Shown: positions 7,240 through 16,949, numbered from the stretch's first letter. The stretch is 56,269 nt of DNA from Calditrichia bacterium (GCA_026983775.1 JALSTK010000095.1:1-56269); one strand, 5' to 3'. Made by a program: numbers and translations. Notes: generated by a model from the letters alone, not told the origin.

Positions 7240-9375
7240 TCAGCGATAAATTCCCAGGCCAAGTGCAAAATTGCGTAAGGGCATGGGATAACCGCTAATC
7301 CATTCATATTGCTCGTTAAACAAATTATTTATACGGAAGAGAATTTGCATCCGGTAATTCATCCAGTGTCCGGAAATACTTAAATCCCAATCCGCACTAT
7401 TAAAAGCCGGTAAAATCTCATCGGCCCGGTTGACGAGGGATTTGTAACGGAAGCTGATTCTGGAAAGACGAAATTCAGAGCGAATGGTATGCCATGCATT
7501 GATGAGCGAAAGATGAATCATTTCCCGCGGTAAAAGAGGAAGCTGATGTCCTACCGTCCGATCCCCGGGAAACTCTGCCCGTGTTTTTTCGGATAGACCA
7601 TAGGTGTAATTAACTACCAATTTCTGTCGCTCATCAGAGCTGGACAGGGCGGCTTTGATTTCAACGCCTTTACTAAGCACACCGGCTATATTGCGGGGTT
7701 GCCAATATCCCGAAGCGGGTGTCCAGCGAATTAAATTCTTTATCCGATTATAATACCCGTCCACATGCAACGTAACCTGCCCCGGAGCGAAGAGTCTCTG
7801 CCATTGTATTCCGCTTTCGGCATTGGTGGATGCTTCGGGCTTTAACTGCGGATTACCGCCGGGCACCCAGTACAAATCATTAAAAGTCGGGATACGATAG
7901 TTACGGCCTATGGTCTGGAAAAAACGGAAATCTCCCCATTCCAGGCTTAACCCCGCTGCCGGTAACAACAATGAATTTGTGTTTGAATACCGATCCCCCC
8001 GCAAGCTAAAATTGAAATGCAGGCTATGCGCCGGCCGACTCTGCCAGAGCAACCAGTCCGTATTTACATAGGCGTTGGCATGTTGCCGGCCATGCAAACC
8101 GGCCTCTGTGGAATGCACCTCTTCCTGTATCCATGAACCGCCCCCCATCACCAATAGTGAAGGAGTAACCAGCCAGCGTCCCCGGAAAAGGGTGCCAAGG
8201 GTTTGATTTAAATGAAGACTATGCAAAGATTTGTAATTGATGATCAATAGGGGATCGCTATATTCCATCCACTCATTACGGGTATAGGCCTGAATCATAA
8301 ACTGTTTACCTTGTGAGCGAAAAGCAATTTTCGCTTTGGCCAGCGTATAATCCTGCGCCATTCTGGCCCGATTGGTTACTTCGGAATTGGTCGAATAGGG
8401 CTTCGGAGATCCACCCCTGTGTTTAAACGAAGAAAGATAACTGCTTATCTGCCAGGATTTGTTTACGGACCATTGTAATTGATGTATCCATTGGATGCGG
8501 GAAAAATCACGATTTTGTAATGTGTATAAATGGTTACCCTTCCGAATCGAATAGTCATTTTTTCCGTAAGAGCGGATCATCTGCACAGATTGCCGTATCG
8601 CTCCCCACGGTAAGTTCAACCGGAACGACAATCGCCGATTACCGAAAGAAGCCGTCATAAGATTCAGGCTATAGTGCAGACTATTCTGCAGGAGACGAGG
8701 GTGCAGATTAATTGTCCCGCCGATGGCTCCGTTGCCGGCCAGAATGGAATTACCTCCTCTATAAATAACAACGGATTCCAGGGATCCCGCATCGTACATA
8801 CCCAAATCGGCGCTACCTAACTGAGGACTGTTTAAGGGGATCCCGTCCAGCATGATCTGCGTTTGCTGCGCGGACATACCCCGCATTGAAATGGTTTGCA
8901 ACTGACCGCTTCCCCCGTAGGATTTAATAACCAGACCGTTCGACATCGTCAATATCCGATTTAAGGCACAGCCGGACAGACGGTCACTATTATGGATACT
9001 GATTCGGGTAATATTTGCCGGCAAAGCAAGAGGAACTTCCGAACTACGTTGAGCAATCACCGTGATTTCGTCTACTGCGTCAAGAGGGACTAAATAATAA
9101 ATTTTGTTTTGTTTCCATGAACTCAGTTCACGCGAGAAATAGCCGGACTTTTGCAGAATAAGAGTTGGACAAGCGGAATTTAATGTATCGATCCACACAC
9201 GTCCCCGCCGATCGCTTCGCAGGGTATCCTTCCCGGCAATGATGATTACCTCGGGAAGAGGCTGCATCGTCCATATATCATGTATCCGGATACTCTGCCG
9301 ATTACCGGCCATGGAGAGTGAGGATCCGAGATAAATCAACAGGAAACAATAGAGAAGAGATTTTTTAAACACCAT
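7240..9375 (-). CDS. btuB: TonB-dependent outer-membrane receptor, probable BtuB
   Basis: The product has 711 residues: a signal peptide (1-24), a short carboxypeptidase-like beta domain (about 25-105), a plug domain (about 110-225) with ITRISIHNSDRL, the SMRGMSAQQTQIMLDGIPL region and the IYRGGNSILAGNGAIGGTINL ending, and then a 22-strand-type barrel finishing RNFALGLGIYR. Such receptors import corrinoids across the outer membrane with energy from TonB. Cobalamin as the ligand is inferred from the riboswitch immediately upstream and from the btuG, btuF and cobO neighbours. A canonical TonB box is not obvious, though VDEITVIAQ just before the plug fits the position. Confidence 0.9.
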   Translation of the reverse strand: MVFKKSLLYCFLLIYLGSSLSMAGNRQSIRIHDIWTMQPLPEVIIIAGKDTLRSDRRGRVWIDTLNSACPTLILQKSGYFSRELSSWKQNKIYYLVPLDAVDEITVIAQRSSEVPLALPANITRISIHNSDRLSGCALNRILTMSNGLVIKSYGGSGQLQTISMRGMSAQQTQIMLDGIPLNSPQLGSADLGMYDAGSLESVVIYRGGNSILAGNGAIGGTINLHPRLLQNSLHYSLNLMTASFGNRRLSFRLNLPWGAIRQSVQMIRSYGKNDYSIRKGNHLYTLQNRDFSRIQWIHQLQWSVNKSWQISSYLSSFKHRGGSPKPYSTNSEVTNRARMAQDYTLAKAKIAFRSQGKQFMIQAYTRNEWMEYSDPLLIINYKSLHSLHLNQTLGTLFRGRWLVTPSLLVMGGGSWIQEEVHSTEAGLHGRQHANAYVNTDWLLWQSRPAHSLHFNFSLRGDRYSNTNSLLLPAAGLSLEWGDFRFFQTIGRNYRIPTFNDLYWVPGGNPQLKPEASTNAESGIQWQRLFAPGQVTLHVDGYYNRIKNLIRWTPASGYWQPRNIAGVLSKGVEIKAALSSSDERQKLVVNYTYGLSEKTRAEFPGDRTVGHQLPLLPREMIHLSLINAWHTIRSEFRLSRISFRYKSLVNRADEILPAFNSADWDLSISGHWMNYRMQILFRINNLFNEQYEWISGYPMPLRNFALGLGIYR

Positions 9376-9475
9376 ATGGATTTTTGCCTTGTCAACGCTT
9401 TATGGTTCGTCATACAGGGCAAACAAAGCCGATGAAGGAGACCCGAATTGCGGAATAATCTCTGAGGTAATCGCG

Positions 9476-9515
9476 ATGAAAAAATGAAAAGTGGGATATT
9501 CGTCCCGTATTCCAC
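9476..9515 (-). terminator. Intrinsic terminator of the cobalamin riboswitch (expression platform)
   Basis: On the minus strand GTGGAATA (9508-9515) pairs with TATCCCAC (9491-9498) with one mismatch, and the stem is followed by TTTTCATTTTTTC. Placed between the aptamer and btuB, it would stop transcription when B12 is bound. The mechanism is inferred from the arrangement. Confidence 0.7.
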
Positions 9516-9534
9516 CCTCGTAGAATCTCAGGGA

Positions 9535-9700
9535 ATTGCAAATTCCAGTCGGTCTCCTGACTCAAGCTTCTTCCTACCGGCCAGGCCTTCCCATTCCGCC
9601 CATACGGAACAGTGGCATATTCTGGCTTTCGTCAGCTTTTACAGTTGCGGGGCAGTGGCGGATTTTCACCGCTCTTCCCGGCACTGAAATCTGTTTGCCT
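9535..9700 (-). promoter_or_regulatory. Cobalamin (adenosylcobalamin-class) riboswitch aptamer
   Basis: Read on the minus strand, the conserved core GCCACTGCCCCGCAACTGT lies at about 9643-9657 and the neighbouring GGTGAAAATCCGCC follows the same stem. The B12 box AGTCAGGAGACCGACTG is at about 9547-9563. Both elements are hallmark sequences of the Rfam cobalamin riboswitch and occur in the right order and spacing. It controls the downstream btuB-btuG-btuF-cobO genes, and possibly nrdJ if transcription continues. Confidence 0.95.
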
Positions 9701-9749
9701 TTTGCTATTAGGCTAATATAATGGAAACAAATATTACAAACAAAATTTT

Positions 9750-11090
9750 TTATTCTTTAATAAACAGACGGTATGCCCAGGGTTCCAAATCGAACATATG
9801 ACCGCTGCCATAGTGTACCTTCATTCCGCTGAAGTATTCGAGAAAAGTCCCGTTAATCAAAGAAGACGATACGGTTATGCTTCGTCTTTGCGGGCTTAAG
9901 TTTAAGATAACAACGATCCTGTGATCATCTTTTTCACGGACAAAAGCAAATATATGAGCCTTATCCGAGGTATCGATTTCCTTCATCTCACCTTCATACA
10001 GGGCAGGATTGGCCTGATAGAGATTCAGGATACGTCGATAAAACCGGCGATAATTATTGATCCTCCACTCTATCGGATCCTTTTCGAAAAAAGCCAGGCT
10101 TTTGTTTAAACCGGCTTCCTGACCGTTGTAGATCATCGGTTTACCCGGAATGGTAACCGTTAGAACCGTAAAGGCCTTAAAACCGCCGTCTAAACGATCC
10201 AGGGCGGTTCCGTTCCAGGCGTTTTCATCATGATTCGTAGTAAAACGCATGCGCATGGCACCCGGAGGGTACATTTTTTTTTCCTTGTTTAATAAGCCGG
10301 TTATGTCCGATGCCTTCTTCTCACCGCCGGCTATATCGTTCATCAAATAATAAAGATTCCAGGAATAGGTAGCATCAAAAGCGTGGTCATGCAATTCCGG
10401 AGCATCCCCTTCGGCCAGCATAAAAACCGGCTTAATCATTTCCAGTGAATCCCGTACCTGATTCCAGAAAGCAAGAGGCACCCTTTCCGCCACATCACAA
10501 CGAAAGCCGTCCACATCGGCTTCTTGCACCCAATATTTCATGGCTTTAATCATGTAAAGCCAAAGATCTTTATGAGTATAATCCAAATCAGCCACATCGG
10601 TCCAATCCGCTACAGGTGAGCTGATTTTCCCTCTTGAATCATGAGTGTACCACTCGGAATGAGCTTTTAAGAGAGGATTGTCCCAGGCGGTGTGATTGGC
10701 CACCCAATCTAAAATCACATACATCCCCAGACGGTGGGCTTTGTTCACCAGAGATTTGAGATCGGCCATCGAGCCGTAATCAGGGTTTACCTTAAAATAG
10801 TCTTTTACCGCGTAAGGACTACCCAATGTACCTTTTCGGTTCTTTTCACCGATGGGCTGAATGGGCATTAACCAGATAATCCCTACACCCAAATCCTGCA
10901 GGGCAGGCAGACGGCGTTCAACGGCCTTAAAGGTTCCGCTATTGCTAAACTGGCGTACATTCAGTTCATAAATGGTTTTATTGAGACTCCATTGCGGGTG
11001 ATGAACCGAGGGGATCGTTTGCTTCTCAGCATTGCAGGCAAAGATCATCCACAGAAATGTGATCAGTAAGACTTGCCCTTTACGTATCAT
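9750..11090 (-). CDS. Secreted alpha-amylase family (GH13) glycoside hydrolase, lipoprotein
   Basis: This 446-residue protein has a lipoprotein signal (MIFAC, Cys 19), then a TIM-barrel of the GH13 family. Catalytic residues are visible: the nucleophile Asp near 198 in DGFRCDVAERV, the acid/base Glu near 226 in FMLAEGDA, and the third Asp near 287 in TTNHDENAW. VILDWVANHTAWDNP is conserved region I. A short C-terminal beta domain follows from about 370. It probably cleaves alpha-glucans or malto-oligosaccharides at the cell surface or periplasm; the exact specificity cannot be read. It is a single gene with no other carbohydrate enzyme next to it. Confidence 0.9.
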   Translation of the reverse strand: MIRKGQVLLITFLWMIFACNAEKQTIPSVHHPQWSLNKTIYELNVRQFSNSGTFKAVERRLPALQDLGVGIIWLMPIQPIGEKNRKGTLGSPYAVKDYFKVNPDYGSMADLKSLVNKAHRLGMYVILDWVANHTAWDNPLLKAHSEWYTHDSRGKISSPVADWTDVADLDYTHKDLWLYMIKAMKYWVQEADVDGFRCDVAERVPLAFWNQVRDSLEMIKPVFMLAEGDAPELHDHAFDATYSWNLYYLMNDIAGGEKKASDITGLLNKEKKMYPPGAMRMRFTTNHDENAWNGTALDRLDGGFKAFTVLTVTIPGKPMIYNGQEAGLNKSLAFFEKDPIEWRINNYRRFYRRILNLYQANPALYEGEMKEIDTSDKAHIFAFVREKDDHRIVVILNLSPQRRSITVSSSLINGTFLEYFSGMKVHYGSGHMFDLEPWAYRLFIKE

Positions 11091-11221
11091 GCGGTTTTCC
11101 TTTCGTTAAACCCGCGAACAACGGGAATATGTTTTGGGATTTTTTTGTTTTCTTCCTGGCAGATATTTTACAAAAATTTGGCCATTGAAATAAAGAATAA
11201 AGAAATTTATTATTTAATTGA

Positions 11222-11253
11222 GATTTTTACGATACGATCGTAACTTAAAAATC
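11222..11253. promoter_or_regulatory. Inverted repeat in the divergent amylase/trxB promoter region
   Basis: TTACGAT-ACG-ATCGTAA (11227-11243) is a perfect 7-bp inverted repeat, extended by imperfect arms GATTTTT and AAAAATC. It sits between two divergent genes and could be an operator; no regulator is evident nearby. Confidence 0.4.
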
Positions 11254-11338
11254 AACCTGTAACCTGCTTCACATTTTAGCATCAAAGAGGCAGTATAAAA
11301 TTAAAAGGAATCTATTTTTCAGAAAGGATAAGCGAGTC

Positions 11339-12313
11339 ATGCAGTTTACCGCTCTTAATACCAATACATCAGAAAATCCGGATTCATCGGCATCCGAATC
11401 GCAGCATTATAAAGTAGTGATCATCGGCTCCGGGCCGGCCGGACTTACGGCTGCCATTTATACTGCACGGGCTGAATTAAAACCTCTGGTCCTTGAAGGC
11501 AGCGAACCGGGCGGTCAATTAACTATTACCACGGAAGTGGAAAATTTCCCGGGATTCCCCGAAGGGGTCATGGGACCAAAATTAATGGAAGATATGCGCA
11601 TTCAGGCTCAGAAATTCGGCAGTGAAACAAAATTCGAGATGGCCACCCAGGTGGATTTTTCCAAACGTCCTTTCACTATCACCGGCGAAGGCAATCTCTA
11701 TACAGCCGATGCGGTTATTATCGCTACCGGCGCTTCGGCTCGCCTTCTCGGACTGGAATCGGAATCCCGTCTCATGGGCAAAGGGGTTTCTGCCTGTGCC
11801 ACTTGCGACGGCTTTTTTTACAAGGATAAAGAAATCCTCGTAGTGGGCGGAGGGGACTCGGCCATGGAGGAAGCCACCTTCCTGACCAAATTCGCCAGCA
11901 AAGTAACCATTGTCCACCGCCGGGACGCCTTTCGGGCCTCAAAATATATGATCGAAAAAGCGGAGGCCAACCCTAAAATTGAATTCGCCATGAATAAAGT
12001 CGTTGTCGATATCCTTGGCAAAGATTTTGTAACTTCCGTCAAACTCAAGGATACCCAAAGCGGGGAAATAACCGAAATGCCTATCGACGGTATTTTCATG
12101 GCCATTGGTCATAATCCCAATACGGGTATCTTTAAAGATCAGATTGAGACCGACGAAAAGGGTTATATTAAAACGATCCCCGGTACAACCAAAACCAATG
12201 TGGAAGGCGTTTTTGCCTGCGGCGATGTCCAGGATGCCATCTATCGTCAGGCGGTGACTGCGGCCGGCTCCGGCTGTATGGCCGCTCTGGAAGCGGAACA
12301 TTTCTTGGGATAA
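11339..12313 (+). CDS. trxB: Thioredoxin reductase
   Basis: This NADPH:thioredoxin reductase has 324 residues. The FAD-binding [10 protein letters not shown] lies near 30, the redox-active CATCDG at 152-157 (Cys 152 and 155), the NADPH-binding [10 protein letters not shown] just after, and the C-terminal FAD motif [11 protein letters not shown] near 290. The first 24 residues are a low-complexity extension before the usual start of the fold. It would reduce thioredoxin, which in turn regenerates the class II reductase encoded nearby. It is monocistronic and followed by a terminator. Confidence 0.96.
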   Translation: MQFTALNTNTSENPDSSASESQHYKVVIIGSGPAGLTAAIYTARAELKPLVLEGSEPGGQLTITTEVENFPGFPEGVMGPKLMEDMRIQAQKFGSETKFEMATQVDFSKRPFTITGEGNLYTADAVIIATGASARLLGLESESRLMGKGVSACATCDGFFYKDKEILVVGGGDSAMEEATFLTKFASKVTIVHRRDAFRASKYMIEKAEANPKIEFAMNKVVVDILGKDFVTSVKLKDTQSGEITEMPIDGIFMAIGHNPNTGIFKDQIETDEKGYIKTIPGTTKTNVEGVFACGDVQDAIYRQAVTAAGSGCMAALEAEHFLG

Positions 12314-12335
12314 TATATTGTCGGTTCGGATTGAT

Positions 12336-12372
12336 AAAGGGTTTTTCCGTATATTTCGAAAAAACCCTTTTT
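12336..12372 (+). terminator. Rho-independent terminator after trxB
   Basis: The 11-bp stem AAAGGGTTTTT / AAAAACCCTTT (12336-12346 with 12360-12370) is followed by TTCTGTC, 23 bases past the trxB stop. It may also end the convergent mgtE transcript. Confidence 0.8.
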
Positions 12373-12502
12373 CTGTCTATTAGGTCAAACCTGCTTAATG
12401 AGTTTAACCGAATCGCATCTGACTGACAAATATAAAAAATATCCGTTACATACGAAGGCTGGTATTTATTTATTCTTAACCGGCTTACTTTATGACATTC
12501 CA

Positions 12503-13852
12503 TTATGCCAGATGAAATACAAATTGGGCCAGTGTAAAATATATAATCAATCCAGTTGAATCCACTACGGTTGTCAATAAGGGACTACTTATCACTGCCG
12601 GGTCTAATTTAAATTTTGTCAAAATGATCGGAAGTATGCTCCCCAATAAATTTGACCAGATAGTTATTCCGATCATTGATATTCCTACAACCATTCCAAT
12701 AGTCGGGCCACCACGCCAAAAAAATCCACGAACATATAGAATAACCCCAAGAGTCAGTCCTATCATTAAACCAATAAGCAACTCTTTTTTTAGAACCTTA
12801 AACCAGCTTTTTATCGTTAATTCCCCTGTGGCCAGGGCCCGAATAATTAAGGTTGAAGACTGGGCGGCAATATTACCTCCGCTGTCAATTAAAACCGGGA
12901 TAAAAAAGGCCAAGGCAATGACTGCCTTTATAGCATTTTCGAAATGAGCTATTATGCTTGAAGACAAAAAATCGGTTATTAATAACACGAAGAGCCAGCC
13001 TATTCTTTTTTTATAAAGCATTCCAGCAGATACGCTATAGTAACTTTCCTCTATTGGTGAAATGGCCGATGTTTTTTGAAAATCTTCATTAACCTCTTCT
13101 TCACTGACATCCAGAATATCATCCACTGTAACGATTCCCAGCAGGACCCCTTCTTTATCTACCACAGGCAAAACGGTTAGGTTATATTTTTTAATTAAAT
13201 TATATGCGTTTTCCTGGTCTTCCATTGCTTTTATTGAGACAAAAGAATAATCCATTATATCCATAACCAATTTATTTTGTTCAACCAAAATAAATCTTCG
13301 AATGGGAATATCGTCCGTTAATTTCCCTTCGTCATCAATCACATAAATCATATCGAGGGTCTCCGCATCTTTACCGTAGCGGCGGATATACAGCAGAGCT
13401 TGTTCGACGGTCCATTCTTTCTTAACGGCAATGTAGTCCGGCGTCATTAATCTTCCCACACTGTCTTCAGGATAGCCTAATAATTGCAAGGCTTCTTTAC
13501 GTTCTTCAGCAGATAACAAATTCAGCGTTTTTTGTGCTAAACGTCCCGGTAAATCCTCGAACAGAGCTGTCCGGTCGTCCGGAGGGAGTTCCTGAACCAG
13601 TTCTTTAATTTCCTTATCCGCAATATGGCGTAATAGAAATTCCTGTAACGAAGGACCTATTTCAGCAAACACATCCGATGCTTTTTTTGAAGGAAGTAAC
13701 CGAAATACAAAAACCATATCCTGCGCTTCCAGCATACTCAATAGCTCAGCAATATCCTGAGCCGCCAAATTCGAAAGAATTGTTTTAAGAGCTTTCCATT
13801 GTTTTTGTCGGATAAGTTCCCGAATATCCGGTAAAATCAGGTGCGTAAACAT
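12503..13852 (-). CDS. mgtE: Magnesium transporter MgtE
   Basis: The protein (449 residues from ATG 13852) has the complete MgtE layout: an N-terminal superhelical domain with ELVQELPPDDRTALFEDLP, a CBS-domain pair (about 130-255, starting at RLMTPDYIAV) and five membrane helices from about 290, including SGGNIAAQSSTLIIRALATGE, the conserved pore segment. It conducts Mg2+ down its gradient, gated by Mg2+ binding to the CBS domains. I chose the ATG at 13852 because GGGAG precedes it and the length then equals that of the family; the longer frame from 13927 adds an atypical arginine-rich tail. It ends a minus-strand run of transporter genes. Confidence 0.95.
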   Translation of the reverse strand: MFTHLILPDIRELIRQKQWKALKTILSNLAAQDIAELLSMLEAQDMVFVFRLLPSKKASDVFAEIGPSLQEFLLRHIADKEIKELVQELPPDDRTALFEDLPGRLAQKTLNLLSAEERKEALQLLGYPEDSVGRLMTPDYIAVKKEWTVEQALLYIRRYGKDAETLDMIYVIDDEGKLTDDIPIRRFILVEQNKLVMDIMDYSFVSIKAMEDQENAYNLIKKYNLTVLPVVDKEGVLLGIVTVDDILDVSEEEVNEDFQKTSAISPIEESYYSVSAGMLYKKRIGWLFVLLITDFLSSSIIAHFENAIKAVIALAFFIPVLIDSGGNIAAQSSTLIIRALATGELTIKSWFKVLKKELLIGLMIGLTLGVILYVRGFFWRGGPTIGMVVGISMIGITIWSNLLGSILPIILTKFKLDPAVISSPLLTTVVDSTGLIIYFTLAQFVFHLA

Positions 13853-13965
13853 TTCTACTCCCTTGTTCCGTGTTCGATACGTTTGTGATCTTCTTCGGGT
13901 TCTACTACATATCCCCGATAACTTCATCCACGTAATTGCAGGTTATTTTTAGTATTTCCTTCGTA

Positions 13966-14517
13966 TCAAAAGTTTTGTTTGGAAATATCCCTTAATATTT
14001 GCTGAGTATCGGATGACCGGGATATATAAACATTAATTTCGTAAGCCTTCAGGGCATCGGCAATCAGGCTTGGAGAATTAATCTGTCTGCCTACCTGTAT
14101 TTCATACCTGCTAAAAATATATGGCAGAATTAGAGCTACCATTACTCCCAACAACATAAGCGGTTGTACTTTTACTATGTGATTAGTCGCAATAAGAGCT
14201 CTACGAACAATTTCGTATCCGGTGAAAAAAATACTAAAGGCAATGATGGCTTGCAACATGTTTTCCACTTTGTATAAACCGTAGGGGAAATCACGTTGAT
14301 TTCGCTGGGAAAGCCGCAATCCGGTTAAAACTAAAACAGAAACCAGTAAATCTAAAATATTATGGGCTGTTTCCGTAAACAAAGCCAGACTCCCCGAGTA
14401 GTATGCCATAAAAAAATTAAGAACCAATAACCCGACATTGATACATAAGGACATCCAGCCCATACGGATTCCCGATTTCTCGCTTATTTTGGTTATGTTT
14501 ATATCCATCTTGTGCAT
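13966..14517 (-). CDS. Truncated cation diffusion facilitator (CDF) family protein
   Basis: The 183 residues cover the first membrane helices of a CDF zinc/cation antiporter. GSLALFTETAHNILDLL carries the first His-x3-Asp metal site and the FPYGLYKVENM loop is typical. The sequence then runs to SPSLIADALKAYE, where a second HxxxD site (as in ADAKHFRTD) is expected; His and Asp are both absent and the protein ends about 25 residues later, without the last helices or the cytoplasmic domain. Full CDF proteins have about 300 residues. I saw no continuation in another frame before mgtE. It is probably non-functional as a classical antiporter. Confidence 0.6.
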   Translation of the reverse strand: MHKMDINITKISEKSGIRMGWMSLCINVGLLVLNFFMAYYSGSLALFTETAHNILDLLVSVLVLTGLRLSQRNQRDFPYGLYKVENMLQAIIAFSIFFTGYEIVRRALIATNHIVKVQPLMLLGVMVALILPYIFSRYEIQVGRQINSPSLIADALKAYEINVYISRSSDTQQILRDISKQNF

Positions 14518-14538
14518 TCCGATAGCAGATAATCCTTT

Positions 14539-15651
14539 TTATAACAACAGTATATATACACTAAAGGCCGTTACTAAAAAATATAGAATAGAATATTCAT
14601 GAAAATATCGATATTTATGACTACTTTTTATAAAACGCAGGGCAATTATATTAGCAAACGAAGCAATAAGCAGACCGTTGCCGCCGATATTAACCGCGTA
14701 AGTAATAAGTTTAAATTGGGATGAATAATTCACAAGTAGAATAGTAGCCGGAACATTACTGATAATTTGGGAAATTAATGCCCCGGAAACAAACAAAACC
14801 CGGCCGTTTTGCAAATCCAAACCAGCCATAAACCTGTTAACTACATGGAGTCGATAGAAAAGATTCACATCGATAAAAATAATGATGAAAAGCAGGATAA
14901 GTCCCCAGTCCGCATTTTTAAGCACATCTCTTCTAAAAAATAAATAATAAACAGATAAAAATCCCAAACAATATTTATCATAATTGAACTCGGTTGTAAG
15001 GATAAAGACTATTAAAAAAATAATCGAGAACCAGAATGAAGAGCTATATATTTTTGGATTTCGCCCGTTTATGGAATCTATCGGTGCGGAGGGGAAGATC
15101 AGCCATAAACCTAAACCGAGCCAAAATGCAAAAACAACTCCAAGCGGCAGCATTTCCTTAATGAATAAGGGAAATGAAAGCCCCCATTTATGCCATAATA
15201 ATATGTTTTGCGGATTACCCACAGCCGTAAGCGATGATCCCGAGTTTACCGCTATGGCTTCGAAAACAATTAATTTTATATAATCTTCATTGGAAATACT
15301 TTGCAAACTTAAGGTAAGAGGCACCATGATGAACAAGGCGATATCGTTCGTTAAAAACATTGCCAGCACAGCAGAAGTAAAAACCAAAAACATAGCCAGT
15401 CGGCGCATGTTCGCAATATGTTTGGAAATTCGAAAGGCCAGCCAGTGGAAAAAACCGCTTTCCTTTATGGCCGTGGTAATTAGCAGTAAGCCGGACAGCG
15501 TAACAATAGCATCCCAGTCCACATAGGCCGGAATATATCGGACCGGCTTACCAGTCAGCGCCCATAAAACTGCCCATGCCGATAACGCAGCAAACAATAG
15601 TCCGTTTCGCTTACAAAATCCACAGTATTCTTTCAACTGCTTACTGACCAT
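14539..15651 (-). CDS. ArsB/CitM-superfamily (SLC13/NhaD-like) membrane transporter
   Basis: This 370-residue polytopic protein has about ten membrane segments. The pattern FLTNDIALFIMVPL followed by NSGSSLTAVGNPQNILLW is the duplicated hairpin signature of the ion-transporter superfamily that includes ArsB arsenite pumps and citrate/anion carriers. It is shorter than ArsB (about 430). The substrate cannot be read from sequence; inorganic anion, arsenite or Na+/H+ exchange are all possible. Its start overlaps the stop of the upstream secreted-protein gene by 11 bases, so they are coupled. The region is visibly more AT-rich than the rest of the window. Confidence 0.8.
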   Translation of the reverse strand: MVSKQLKEYCGFCKRNGLLFAALSAWAVLWALTGKPVRYIPAYVDWDAIVTLSGLLLITTAIKESGFFHWLAFRISKHIANMRRLAMFLVFTSAVLAMFLTNDIALFIMVPLTLSLQSISNEDYIKLIVFEAIAVNSGSSLTAVGNPQNILLWHKWGLSFPLFIKEMLPLGVVFAFWLGLGLWLIFPSAPIDSINGRNPKIYSSSFWFSIIFLIVFILTTEFNYDKYCLGFLSVYYLFFRRDVLKNADWGLILLFIIIFIDVNLFYRLHVVNRFMAGLDLQNGRVLFVSGALISQIISNVPATILLVNYSSQFKLITYAVNIGGNGLLIASFANIIALRFIKSSHKYRYFHEYSILYFLVTAFSVYILLL

Positions 15652-16300
15652 AAAAAGTCATTTCCTGGTTTTCCGGATAATTTTGAATAACATGAATACC
15701 GTCATAAAGAATTTTAATATGTGCCACAATAAAATCTTGATAAACCAGAGGAAAAGACCAGCTTGCTTCCGGTTCTATAAATTCTGCCGCGGGCAAAATC
15801 TTTAGCTTACTGACGGCCGCCGATAAACCGGATTTAACTGACTGAATTGAAACATTCCCCACATACGAATGTGAATTAACACCGGAAGGTAATATGCTTC
15901 CATCCATAGGGCTGAAATGTAGAACTGCCACAACCACACCCTGGTATAACACACCTCCCTTTATTTCCCTCTGCCCGTCCGGAGCGCGTATAATCCATAC
16001 TTTCCCGGGCATGAATTGAGTACTTAGTTTTTGGACGGTTACCAAAGCGCGGGGCAAATTTTCCATCAATGCTTTAGCTGAAATAGTTTGAATTACCGGA
16101 ATCCCTGGAGCTGAAGGGGGTGAAAACGACGGAGGTAGCGTAGCTTCCGGGGCAGGCGGAAGCGGTTTATTACCAACGGGCACAGGATTTTGCTGTAGCA
16201 ATATTGGCGGAGAAACATTCTGCGGAACCGGGATGTTCTGACCGATACAAAAACTTCCTAAAACGGCCACAAAAATAACTGCTTCAATTATCTTATTCAT
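15641..16300 (-). CDS. Secreted proline-rich protein of unknown function
   Basis: I do not recognise this 219-residue protein. It has a signal peptide (1-20, cleavage near FCIGQN), a proline-rich linker (about 22-75) and a compact C-terminal domain with alternating hydrophobic strands (for example GGVLYQGVVVAVLHFSPMDG). That domain vaguely recalls PepSY-type or inhibitor folds, but I cannot support this. It is probably periplasmic. It lies between a small lipoprotein gene and the ArsB-type transporter in one operon and may be an accessory factor of that transporter. Confidence 0.6.
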   Translation of the reverse strand: MNKIIEAVIFVAVLGSFCIGQNIPVPQNVSPPILLQQNPVPVGNKPLPPAPEATLPPSFSPPSAPGIPVIQTISAKALMENLPRALVTVQKLSTQFMPGKVWIIRAPDGQREIKGGVLYQGVVVAVLHFSPMDGSILPSGVNSHSYVGNVSIQSVKSGLSAAVSKLKILPAAEFIEPEASWSFPLVYQDFIVAHIKILYDGIHVIQNYPENQEMTFYGQ

Positions 16301-16311
16301 AACTCATCTCC

Positions 16312-16620
16312 TCATTTATTGGATTTTTGTTTTATGTTTTGATCCAGTTTCTTCTCCAGTTGATTCATTCTTTTCTCCAGATTCTGTAAATGTTGATTGA
16401 TCGTATTTAAAATTTCGGTTACATAGTGCGTTTTTACCGGCGCTGTTAAAGTATTTTTTTTCCATAGAATTATACCTAGCCCAATCGCAAGCCCGGCAAC
16501 CAACCAGCCAAGCCCTGGTAAAAACGGTGGCAATGGAGGCCCCGGAGCACAACCGGTCAGGAAAAAAATTATTTCCACCGAATATATCACTACTTTTTTA
16601 ACGAGAGCGTACTTGTACAT
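16312..16620 (-). CDS. Small lipoprotein or membrane protein with C-terminal coiled coil
   Basis: This 102-residue protein of unknown function has an N-terminal hydrophobic segment ending FFLTGC, a plausible lipobox. A second hydrophobic helix (about 36-52, GLGWLVAGLAIGLGIILW) follows, and then a C-terminal heptad pattern (ILNTINQHLQNLEKRMNQLEKKL) that should form a coiled coil. It starts a minus-strand operon that continues with the secreted protein and the ArsB-type carrier. Confidence 0.55.
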   Translation of the reverse strand: MYKYALVKKVVIYSVEIIFFLTGCAPGPPLPPFLPGLGWLVAGLAIGLGIILWKKNTLTAPVKTHYVTEILNTINQHLQNLEKRMNQLEKKLDQNIKQKSNK

Positions 16621-16949
16621 AAAATTCTCCCAAAATAGTTTAATTTCAGGTCCATCGTCCTCTGTTTATAATCAATATGATGTCCTTTGCCCGATTTTGC
16701 GACATCCAAATATTCTCATCGGAATAAACAAGATTTATCCCGTACTCTCTAATAAAAGATAATAAGATATTTTGAAGGAAAAATTAAGAAATGATTAAGT
16801 TTACGGATAAATACGGTTCAAACATATTGGGAATTTAATGGTGTACAGATAGAATAAAAGCCCGGTTAAGAGAATCACCACTACAAAATCAGCAAACCTG
16901 ATAAAATAAAAAATAGTGTTAAAGGCAAGCTTCCGGAACCAGGAAGAGA
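16621..16949. other. 329-base AT-rich gap without a gene
   Basis: It separates the histidine-kinase stop from the start of the small envelope operon on the same strand and should hold that operon's promoter. I see no convincing ORF, strong hairpin or repeat. Confidence 0.5.

Noticed and set aside
12399-12560. Possible 53-codon plus-strand gene after trxB
   Set aside because: It overlaps the end of mgtE on the other strand, follows a terminator and has no Shine-Dalgarno sequence.
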